DNA of 41,792 nt, from positions 1 to 41,792 of the forward strand of contig JASJHQ010000021.1 in NCBI GenBank assembly GCA_037625715.1, read 5' to 3'. The notes beneath the pieces were generated by a model. That model had not been told where the DNA came from. It did not search any database and worked only from the letters and a program-made list of their open reading frames with translations. Numbering within the stretch: position 1 is the first letter of the stretch; each line of letters starts with the position of its first letter. A program made the translations under genes and the position numbers. Positions 1 to 5,839 of the stretch are shown here, piece by piece. Origin of the DNA: JABAYQ01 sp018608925. Lineage in GTDB: Bacteria > Bacteroidota > Bacteroidia > Flavobacteriales > UBA7312.

Positions 1-330
1 ACTAGTAGCATTCGCTTTAAAGCTTTTGAGGTATGGAAAGAGTTCGTTATTTACAAAGTCTAATAAATCATCTCCTGTCTGTGCATTGTGGTCTATTTTA
101 CCATCAGCTAATTTAGGAGCAGCCCAAGTTGTCCATTGGTATGTTGGTTCTATAAGTCTTGTATATTCCTGTCCAGAAAGTAAGGCAGCATTTTCTTTGT
201 CCTTTTCTAAATCGTCTAAGTATTTTAAAAACAACACCCAAGAGGTTTGTTCTACATAATCTAATTCACTTCCGCATCCTGCTTCGTTATGTAGTATGTG
301 GTCTATATTTTTAAAGCTTTGTTCAAACAT
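1..330 (-). CDS. hsdM: Type I restriction-modification DNA methyltransferase subunit HsdM, N-terminal part (runs off the left edge)
   Basis: HsdM is the adenine-methylating subunit of type I restriction-modification enzymes; it works with HsdS (specificity) and HsdR (cleavage). Only the first 110 codons are in the window, open to base 1. Translating the minus strand from the ATG at 330 gives a start MFEQSFKNIDHILHNEAGCG, followed by SELDYVEQTSWVLFLKYLDD and, further on, WTTWAAPK and DDLLDFVNNELFPYL. These match the N-terminal helical domain (HsdM_N) of the family; the SAM-binding and NPPF motifs lie outside. The start codon directly abuts the stop codon of the upstream XRE-type reading frame (TAA then ATG), so the two were probably translationally coupled. 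Whether hsdS and hsdR follow cannot be seen. The family assignment is secure from these residues; functionality is unknown. Confidence 0.9.
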   Translation of the reverse strand, partial: MFEQSFKNIDHILHNEAGCGSELDYVEQTSWVLFLKYLDDLEKDKENAALLSGQEYTRLIEPTYQWTTWAAPKLADGKIDHNAQTGDDLLDFVNNELFPYLKSFKANATS

Positions 331-534
331 TTATTCAGAGTCTTTTTTATTCGAGATTATTAGTTCTTTCACGTCTATGTCCAAGATTTCAGCAATACGG
401 ATTAGTATTTCTAGTCTTGGTTGTTATCTATTTTGCACATAAGAATTCACCATATTGTAACTCTTGCCAAACTCTACAGCTAGCCATTTTTGTTTGATTC
501 CATTCATCTCAAAAACCTCTTTCATTCGGTTCAT
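331..534 (-). pseudogene. Small XRE/Cro-type helix-turn-helix regulator with an in-frame TAA codon
   Basis: The 68-codon minus-strand frame begins MNRMKEVFEMNGIKQKWLAV and continues EFGKSYNMVNSYVQNR, then TAA at 424-426 (codon 37), then QPRLEILIRIAEILDIDVKE to a normal TAA at 331-333. Apart from codon 37 it reads as a complete small XRE-family HTH protein; related proteins commonly have a QNRxQP segment at this spot, so a CAA-to-TAA change is the simplest explanation. Such proteins often sit upstream of restriction genes as controllers. Here the stop removes the last part of the HTH and the C-terminal helix, and would leave 93 untranslated bases before the hsdM ATG, breaking coupling. Alternatives are a sequencing or assembly error, or stop-codon readthrough. 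No other start codon lies in frame downstream of the stop. Confidence 0.75.
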
Positions 535-621
535 TTTTGAATCTATTAATTAAGTTTGTAAAATGAAATGTGCTTGAACGTGCGGTTGGCTTTTCAGCTT
601 TCTTACAACTTGGTCTTAATT

Positions 622-629
622 CAAATATA
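622..629 (-). promoter_or_regulatory. Possible -7 box for the XRE-hsdM transcript
   Basis: On the minus strand this reads TATATTTG, matching the Bacteroidota -7 consensus TAnnTTTG, 87 bases upstream of the regulator ATG. No clear TTG -33 element is present at the usual distance, and the region is AT-rich, so a chance match is possible. Confidence 0.3.
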
Positions 630-688
630 TTTATATTATTTGTTTTTACCGCTCTTTTTTCATGTTAATCAGTTGCTTTTTTTCTGTC

Positions 689-723
689 ACACCCCTTTTT
701 ATGAGCAAGCTCAATAAAGGTGT
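689..723. other. Imperfect hairpin between the tRNA terminator and the restriction genes
   Basis: GAGC-AA-GCTC (703-712) forms a tight core, extended by pairing of ACC/CC-TTT-TAT with ATAAAGG-TGT through small bulges. Neither strand has a T-tract after it, so it is not an ordinary terminator. The stretch 541-732 has no credible reading frame; besides this hairpin and the possible promoter I see nothing else in it. Role unknown. Confidence 0.3.
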
Positions 724-732
724 TATAACAGA

Positions 733-755
733 AAAAGCACCCAATGGGTGCTTTT
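733..755 (-). terminator. Rho-independent terminator after tRNA-Ser
   Basis: AAAAGCACCC - AAT - GGGTGCTTTT gives a 10-bp stem with a 3-base loop. Read on the minus strand it lies 8 bases after the tRNA 3' end and continues into TTTTT, as expected for a terminator of the tRNA transcript. Confidence 0.8.
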
Positions 756-763
756 GTCTATTG

Positions 764-848
764 CGGAAAGGAAGGGATTCGAACCCCCGATACGTTGCCG
801 TATACACACTTTCCAAGCGTGCGCCTTAAGCCACTCGGCCACCTTTCC
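764..848 (-). tRNA. tRNA-Ser (anticodon GGA)
   Basis: On the minus strand the acceptor arms GGAAAGG and CCTTTCC pair, followed by discriminator G at 764. The D-arm (GGCCGAGTGGCTTAAGGC), the anticodon arm with loop CTTGGAAAG giving anticodon GGA, a long class II variable arm (ACGGCAACGT) and the T-arm GGGGGTTCGAATCCCTT are all present. The 85-base length and long variable arm are typical of serine tRNA. CCA is not encoded: the genome continues CAA after the discriminator. Its 3' end faces the restriction genes, the side where integrating elements usually insert, and a terminator follows immediately. Confidence 0.95.
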
Positions 849-879
849 AATGGTTTGGCAAAAATAGGAAATGAATTGC

Positions 880-1875
880 TTAACTCATTTCTCCAGCCAA
901 AGATTTTTTAAATAAAGTTTTTACCTCTTCAATGCTCTTATCTTGAGCCAATAAAGCCATTAATTTGGTTGTTGCCGCTTCTATAGTCATGTCTTTGCCG
1001 CTGATTAGTCCAACCTTTTCTAGAGAGGAACTTGTTTCGTACATGCCATGAGTAACCGACCCTACCAAGCATTGGGTAATGTTTACTATAATTTTTTGCT
1101 TTGCAACGGCCTCTTTTAATAAATCGATAAACCAATCTTCGTTAGGCAAATTGCCTGATCCGAAAGATTCTATAATAATAGCTTTAGCATTTTGCTCTAG
1201 TATCCCTTTCAAAATTCCTTGGTGAATACCAGGGAATAATTTAATTACGGCAATGGAAGAATCTAGTTTTTTCTGTACTACTAAATCTTGTAAAACTTCT
1301 TTGTAGTCGATAGTTGCGTAGTCAATAGAAACTCCTGCTTGTGCTAATATTGGGAAGTTAGGAGACTCAAAAGCCTCGAAATTATTAGCGTTTATTTTGG
1401 TACTTCTATTACCTCTCATTAGTTTGTATTCGAAATAAATACATACTTCAGGGTTTTTAGCCTCACAAGCTAATTCGATAGAAGTGATGAGGTTTTCTCT
1501 AGCATCGGTTCTGGCAATTCCTATAGGTAGTTGAGAGCCTGTTAAGATAATCGGCTTTGCCAAGTTTTGCAGCATGAAACTTAAACAGGAAGCGGTATAG
1601 GCCATGGTATCCGATCCGTGAAGGATAACAAATCCGTCGTATTTAGAATAATTAGTTTCTATTATTTGAGCAATTTCTATCCATACTTTAGTGTCCATAT
1701 TGCTGGAATCAATTGGGTTTTGGATAGAAACATTTTCTAGTCTTACTTTAATTTTAGCTAGCTCCGGAATTTGATCTTTTAGGTTGTCGAAGTTAAATGG
1801 CTGCAACGATCCACTAGCAGTTTTAATCATGCCAATAGTTCCTCCGGTATATATTAAGAGTACGGACTTATTCAT
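880..1875 (-). CDS. ansA: Type I (cytoplasmic) L-asparaginase
   Basis: This enzyme hydrolyses L-asparagine to aspartate and ammonia. The 331-residue protein carries both family signatures: TGGTIGMI at residues 10-17 (nucleophile threonine region) and HGSDTMAYTASCLSFML from residue 86 (second threonine and aspartate of the active site), plus a DSSNMD substrate loop around 56-61. There is no signal peptide, and the length fits type I cytoplasmic enzymes rather than the secreted type II. The start codon overlaps the stop of the upstream tatD homologue in an ATGA arrangement (1872-1875), so the two are translated from one message. The gene ends 31 bases before the tRNA-Ser gene on the same strand. 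Asparaginase is a confident family call; substrate preference between asparagine and glutamine cannot be read. Confidence 0.93.
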   Translation of the reverse strand: MNKSVLLIYTGGTIGMIKTASGSLQPFNFDNLKDQIPELAKIKVRLENVSIQNPIDSSNMDTKVWIEIAQIIETNYSKYDGFVILHGSDTMAYTASCLSFMLQNLAKPIILTGSQLPIGIARTDARENLITSIELACEAKNPEVCIYFEYKLMRGNRSTKINANNFEAFESPNFPILAQAGVSIDYATIDYKEVLQDLVVQKKLDSSIAVIKLFPGIHQGILKGILEQNAKAIIIESFGSGNLPNEDWFIDLLKEAVAKQKIIVNITQCLVGSVTHGMYETSSSLEKVGLISGKDMTIEAATTKLMALLAQDKSIEEVKTLFKKSLAGEMS

Positions 1876-2639
1876 AATTTAAAAAGGGTTTGAGCATTTT
1901 TACTAGTAATTCGTGCTACCTCGCTAGATTCTAAATCATTTAGCTGTGCTAATTTATCGCAAATCAGTTGTAGGTTTCTGCTGTCGTTTCTTTTTCCTCT
2001 TAGTGGGGTAGGTGCTAAATACGGACTGTCCGTTTCTAAAACCAAATGTTTTAAATCGATGTTTTCCAAGACCTTATCTACTCCGCTATTTTTAAAAGTA
2101 ACTACTCCTCCAACACCGAGCATGAAACCCATAGAAATTGCTTTTTGAGCTTGCTCCAAAGTTCCTGTAAAACAATGAAAAACACCCCTCAATTTAGGAT
2201 GAATGTTTTGTTCTAAAACCTCAAAAACCTCTTCAAAACTTTCTCTTATATGTATGGCAATAGGGAGGTCAAACTCAATAGCCCATTTTATTTGTTGATC
2301 GAACGCATTTTTCTGAATGTCAACCGTAGTTTTATCCCAATGCAAATCGATTCCGATTTCGCCCACGGCAACGTATTTTCTATTTTTTAACTCCTGCAAA
2401 ACGATATCCAGTTCTTTTTGGTAATCTTCTTTCACATCGCAAGGATGAAGGCCAATCATAGGAAAACAATTTTTCGGGAACAAGTCGCATAAGCTCCACA
2501 TAGCATCTATCGTTTCCGAATTAATGTTAGGAAGAAGAAGGGTTTCGATGCCACTTTCGATGCATTCTTTTACAATTTGTTCTCTGTCTTCATCAAATTG
2601 AGAAGAAAACATATGGGTATGAGTATCTATCAGATTCAT
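1872..2639 (-). CDS. tatD: TatD-family metal-dependent deoxyribonuclease/hydrolase
   Basis: TatD-like proteins are cytoplasmic TIM-barrel metal hydrolases with 3'-5' DNase activity, linked to DNA repair and quality control. In 255 residues the metal-binding positions are all visible: DTHTH at 5-9, E94 in VGEIGID, H130 in AIHIRE, H155 in FHCFTG and D204 in LETDSPYL. Length is normal for the family (about 255-265). It is the first gene of a two-gene unit with ansA, overlapping by four bases. A TAATTTTG box at 2645-2652 is only a few bases upstream of the ATG, so the mRNA is probably nearly leaderless. The exact paralogue (TatD, YcfH or YjjV type) is uncertain, since Bacteroidota annotate all as TatD. 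Confidence 0.9.
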   Translation of the reverse strand: MNLIDTHTHMFSSQFDEDREQIVKECIESGIETLLLPNINSETIDAMWSLCDLFPKNCFPMIGLHPCDVKEDYQKELDIVLQELKNRKYVAVGEIGIDLHWDKTTVDIQKNAFDQQIKWAIEFDLPIAIHIRESFEEVFEVLEQNIHPKLRGVFHCFTGTLEQAQKAISMGFMLGVGGVVTFKNSGVDKVLENIDLKHLVLETDSPYLAPTPLRGKRNDSRNLQLICDKLAQLNDLESSEVARITSKNAQTLFKL

Positions 2640-2672
2640 TGGCGCAAAATTAGGATAATTTATTTAGCTTTG
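2639..2672 (+). promoter_or_regulatory. Promoter for the GT9 gene (TTG ... TAGCTTTG)
   Basis: TTG at 2639-2641, 23 bases of spacer and TAGCTTTG at 2665-2672 fit the Bacteroidota -33/-7 pattern. The ATG at 2678 is only 5 bases past the box, suggesting a leaderless or very short leader message. Confidence 0.6.
2645..2652 (-). promoter_or_regulatory. -7 box for tatD-ansA
   Basis: The minus strand reads TAATTTTG, a full match to TAnnTTTG, ending 5 bases before the tatD ATG. No TTG is seen at the -33 position. It lies in a 38-base divergent gap that also holds a promoter for the plus-strand gene. Confidence 0.55.
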
Positions 2673-2677
2673 GAGAG

Positions 2678-3634
2678 ATGACTTCTAAACCCAAAATATT
2701 AATAATTAGACTTAGTTCTATTGGAGATATCGTACTGACAACTCCCGTAATTAGAGCCATTAGTCAGCAATTAAATGCCGAAGTTCATTTTCTTACCAAG
2801 CCTTCTTTTTTCCCTGTTTTGTTCGACAACCCTTATATAGACGTCTTACATTCTTATGAAGATAGAGACGCTTTAAAAAACATAGAATTTGAAGCGGTTA
2901 TCGATTTGCACAATAACCTAAAGACCTATTTTATTAAGCGTTCTTTAAAAGGAAAACACAGTAGCTTCTCTAAACTGAATATCGAAAAATGGTTGCTTAC
3001 TACTTTTAAGATTAATCGCTTACCAAAAAAGCACATAGTAGACAGGTATTTACAAGCAGCCGCTTTTTTAGGAGTTACAGATGATGGTAAAGGGCTCGAT
3101 TATTTTATTCCTAAAGACACTCAATTACAGGCTCCTTTTAGCGATTTACAAAGCGATAAATACTTAGCCGTTGTTATCGGAGGACAGCATGCCACTAAGA
3201 TATTACCTGCCCAAAAAGTAATAGAGGTATTGAGTAAAATCTCTTCTCCTTTTGTTTTAGTGGGAGGGCCCGAAGACCAGCAAAGAGCCAAACAAATTAT
3301 TACCGCATTAGGCAAAGGAATAAATGGCTGTGGTTATCTTAGCTTAAACCAGTCGGCTTTGTTGGTTAAAAACGCTCGCTTGGTGATTAGCAACGATACT
3401 GGAATGATGCATATAGCAGCAGCCTTTTCTAAAAAGATTATTTCGGTTTGGGGAAATACAGTTCCGGATTTCGGCATGTATCCTTACCTAGCAAATGAGC
3501 ATTCGGCAATTGTCGAAAATAAAGATTTGTGGTGTCGCCCTTGTTCTAAAATAGGGTATAGCAAATGCCCCCTAGGTCATTTTAAATGCATGAACCAAAT
3601 AGATACTAATAAAATAATAAGCTTAAGCGAATAG
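2678..3634 (+). CDS. Glycosyltransferase family 9 (heptosyltransferase-like)
   Basis: GT9 enzymes transfer heptose or related sugars from ADP-sugars to the lipopolysaccharide core at the inner face of the inner membrane. The 318-residue protein starts with the diagnostic KILIIRLSSIGDIVLTTPV segment and has the C-terminal donor-site region VISNDTGMMHIAAAF near residue 235, followed by a WGNT motif. A cysteine cluster near the end (WCRPCSKIGYSKCPLGHFKC) is a common feature of this family. No membrane segment is predicted. It lies apart from other LPS genes except kdsB about 2.2 kb away, and its end overlaps the convergent thioesterase gene by 12 bases. The donor sugar and acceptor cannot be deduced. 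Confidence 0.88.
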   Translation: MTSKPKILIIRLSSIGDIVLTTPVIRAISQQLNAEVHFLTKPSFFPVLFDNPYIDVLHSYEDRDALKNIEFEAVIDLHNNLKTYFIKRSLKGKHSSFSKLNIEKWLLTTFKINRLPKKHIVDRYLQAAAFLGVTDDGKGLDYFIPKDTQLQAPFSDLQSDKYLAVVIGGQHATKILPAQKVIEVLSKISSPFVLVGGPEDQQRAKQIITALGKGINGCGYLSLNQSALLVKNARLVISNDTGMMHIAAAFSKKIISVWGNTVPDFGMYPYLANEHSAIVENKDLWCRPCSKIGYSKCPLGHFKCMNQIDTNKIISLSE

Positions 3635-4132
3635 CGCTTTTAATTCGGTTGCTTCCGATGGCTTCATTCTGCCTGCTAAGATTAAAGAAAGTTGTCTTCT
3701 TCTTAGTGCACCTTCAAACCTACTCGTTTCTTCTTCCGTTTCTGGAATAATAGGAGCAATTTCGATTGGCTTACCTAACTGATCTACGGCTACAAAAGTA
3801 TAGATAGCCTCGTTGCATTTCTGGCGCTCTCCGATAGTTCTGTTTTCCATCCATACGTCTACAAACACTTCCATTGAAGAGGTAAATGCTCTAGAAACTT
3901 TTGCTTCGAGAGTAACAATACTTCCTCTAGGGATAGGCTGGTTAAACGATACGTTGTTTACCGATGCCGTTACTACAATTCTTCCGCAATGACGAGAAGA
4001 AGAAATAGCAGCAGCTATATCCATCCAATGTAGTAATCGACCTCCCATAAGGTTGTCTAAATTATTGGTGTCGTTAGGTAATACCATTTCTGTAAGAGTG
4101 GTAATACTTTGGAAAGGTGTTTTAGATTTCAT
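3623..4132 (-). CDS. Acyl-CoA thioesterase, hotdog fold (YciA/BFIT type)
   Basis: Hotdog thioesterases hydrolyse acyl-CoA to free acid and CoA. The 169-residue protein shows the N-terminal LPNDTNNLDNLMGGRLLHWM segment, in which the N/D and GG...W positions form the active-site helix of YciA and brown-fat-type thioesterases, then AAAISSSRHCGRIVVTASV and the strand region PIPRGSIVTLEAKVSRAFTS. Length fits a single-domain enzyme. It sits 4 bases downstream of the HU-SPOR gene on the same strand, so the two are probably co-transcribed although no functional link is evident. The substrate chain length is unknown. Confidence 0.88.
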   Translation of the reverse strand: MKSKTPFQSITTLTEMVLPNDTNNLDNLMGGRLLHWMDIAAAISSSRHCGRIVVTASVNNVSFNQPIPRGSIVTLEAKVSRAFTSSMEVFVDVWMENRTIGERQKCNEAIYTFVAVDQLGKPIEIAPIIPETEEETSRFEGALRRRQLSLILAGRMKPSEATELKALFA

Positions 4133-4136
4133 AAGG

Positions 4137-5105
4137 TTAGTTGGATAAAAGCCAAGCCGAAGAGTTGGATTTTTTAATCTTTCTTAAAGATGTTAAAGCT
4201 GGTTGCTGCTCTATATGTTTAGTATAACAAACTCTATAATAACCATTGCTGCTTATTTCTAGAACTTGAGCATCAGCGTAATTCCATCTGTTTAGCTTTT
4301 TAACTAATTTGTTGGCATTAGCTTGGGATTTGAAAGATCCTGCAATAACAAAATGTTGAGGTGCTGAAACGATTTCGACAGGCTGGTTAACAAGCGCGTA
4401 GTAATCGCTTATGGCCTGATCAATGTTGTTACTTACACTATTAATGTGGTATTGGCTAGCTTGTGATGTAATTGGAGCTTCTGCCACTTCAGTAGTATTA
4501 CTTAGCGGAATTAAGCTAGCGTAAGAAGATTTTATTTTTTCAGAGTTACTTACTCCAGCAAATGAAAGGATAGCTAATGGCAAAGCAACAGCTGCTACTT
4601 TTAACCAAGATGGCTTTCCTTTTTTGTCTGAAATAGGTAATTCTATAATTTTAGTTTTTACTTTTTCAGAAACGTTATTTCTAGAAATAGTAGGGTACTG
4701 AATTGGGCTGTACCCATAACTTTCTAATAAATGATTTCTGGTAGTGGATGGAATAAAAATAACTTTAGTTTCATCTAATAAAAGCAAGGTACCTACCTCT
4801 GTGATGTAGGTTTTTTTGTGAAGATGAAGGCTGTCATTAAGAAAGGCAACATATTCTACAATTTTTTTCTGTGCTTGTTTGAAGCTTAACTTCTCGTTAA
4901 CGGCAATTTCATTTGCTAAAAGTCCGTCATTATTAGACAAGCTTTTATTAAACACAATACTCTTCGATGGAGGTCTAATCGTATTAGTTCCACTATCGAT
5001 AACACTTGCTTGATAATTAGCAACAAAGCCACCGAAACCAGGTATGACTACACAGTCGTGCAAGCATAACAAATCAGATATATATGTGTTTATTCTTTTA
5101 TTCAT
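4137..5105 (-). CDS. HU-CCDC81-like domain protein with transmembrane segment and SPOR domain
   Basis: The 322-residue protein has three parts. Residues 1-135 resemble the HU-CCDC81 type of HU/IHF fold found in Bacteroidota: INTYISDLL, then VIPGFGGFVA, NKSLSNNDGLLANEI and a second hairpin region TEVGTLLLLDE. A single hydrophobic segment at about 168-185 (LKVAAVALPLAILSFAGV) would place the N-terminus in the cytoplasm. Residues 250-320 form a SPOR domain (HFVIAGSFKSQANANKLVKK), which in known proteins binds denuded septal peptidoglycan. The start is taken as the ATG at 5105 because the codon before it is GTG and the promoter box lies just upstream. It is followed by the thioesterase gene after 4 bases. 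The domain plan suggests a bridge between DNA or a cytoplasmic partner and the septum; this is inference, and DNA binding is unproven. Confidence 0.85.
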   Translation of the reverse strand: MNKRINTYISDLLCLHDCVVIPGFGGFVANYQASVIDSGTNTIRPPSKSIVFNKSLSNNDGLLANEIAVNEKLSFKQAQKKIVEYVAFLNDSLHLHKKTYITEVGTLLLLDETKVIFIPSTTRNHLLESYGYSPIQYPTISRNNVSEKVKTKIIELPISDKKGKPSWLKVAAVALPLAILSFAGVSNSEKIKSSYASLIPLSNTTEVAEAPITSQASQYHINSVSNNIDQAISDYYALVNQPVEIVSAPQHFVIAGSFKSQANANKLVKKLNRWNYADAQVLEISSNGYYRVCYTKHIEQQPALTSLRKIKKSNSSAWLLSN

Positions 5106-5113
5106 CACTAGTG

Positions 5114-5121
5114 CAAAGGTA
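5114..5121 (-). promoter_or_regulatory. -7 box for the HU-SPOR/thioesterase unit
   Basis: The minus strand reads TACCTTTG, a full TAnnTTTG match, 8 bases upstream of the ATG at 5105. It separates this unit from kdsB, which ends at 5141. No -33 TTG at proper spacing was found. Confidence 0.55.
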
Positions 5122-5140
5122 TAAAAATCGCCAAATAAAT

Positions 5141-5839
5141 TTAATTAGAACTAATTTTTTTTAAATCTTCGGCTGTATCAATAGATATAGATTCGTGAAT
5201 AGTAGGCAAAACGGTGATAGAATGTCCGTTGTCTGTCCATCTTAATTGTTCAAGGTTAAGCCTTTTTTCGTTGTCGGAAACTGGCAATCTGCTTAGCTCT
5301 AATAAAGTATCGGTTCTAAATCCGTAAATGCCCACATGTTTATACACTTCTTTGCTTCCTTCTTCTATAGTTCTATCAAAAGAAGTAGCAATATTATCTT
5401 GGTTGAAGCGCACTTTTACGCAATTAGGGTTTTGAAATTCTGATTCGTCTTCTAGTTTTTTTGCTAAAGTTACTATAGTAGCATCCTCGTTCATTCGGAA
5501 ATGATAATCGATTAGTTTTATTTGCTCGGGATTTATAAAGGGCTCATCGCCTTGTATATTTATAATGTGGGTATAGTCTGTGAGTTCGCTAATTACTTCA
5601 ATACATCTGTCGGTTCCACACAAATGGTTGGACGATGTCATCATATATTCTCCTCCAAAACTTTTTACTTCGTCGGCAATTCTGAAGTCATCGGTAGCAA
5701 CAATAATCTTAGTTATGCTTGCCAGCTGTACTTGTTCGTAGACCCTTCGTATCATGGTTTTGCCATCAATATCTACTAAAGGTTTTCCAGGAAATCGGCT
5801 GGAATTATATCTGGCTGGTATTACTGCTATAGTGCTCAT
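5141..5839 (-). CDS. kdsB: 3-deoxy-manno-octulosonate cytidylyltransferase (CMP-Kdo synthetase)
   Basis: KdsB activates Kdo with CTP to CMP-Kdo for lipopolysaccharide inner-core synthesis in the cytoplasm. The protein begins MSTIAVIPARYNSSRFPGKP, the classic nucleotide-binding loop, followed by LVDIDGKTMIRRVYEQ, then NIQGDEPFINPEQI and KHVGIYGFR, all family hallmarks. I choose the ATG at 5839 rather than one five codons upstream, because it gives an ATGA overlap with the stop of the TonB receptor gene (5836-5839) and starts right at the conserved domain; 232 residues is somewhat short but normal for Bacteroidota. Translational coupling to a TonB receptor is unusual for kdsB and is seen directly. 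Confidence 0.93.
   Translation of the reverse strand: MSTIAVIPARYNSSRFPGKPLVDIDGKTMIRRVYEQVQLASITKIIVATDDFRIADEVKSFGGEYMMTSSNHLCGTDRCIEVISELTDYTHIINIQGDEPFINPEQIKLIDYHFRMNEDATIVTLAKKLEDESEFQNPNCVKVRFNQDNIATSFDRTIEEGSKEVYKHVGIYGFRTDTLLELSRLPVSDNEKRLNLEQLRWTDNGHSITVLPTIHESISIDTAEDLKKISSN

Noticed and set aside
26..259. Plus-strand reading frame of 77 codons at the left edge
   Set aside because: It is antisense to the clear hsdM coding sequence, has no family resemblance and is explained as a shadow frame.
424..426. TAA codon as programmed recoding in the XRE gene
   Set aside because: No recoding signal is apparent, and TAA is not a usual recoded codon in this group; a mutation or sequence error is simpler.
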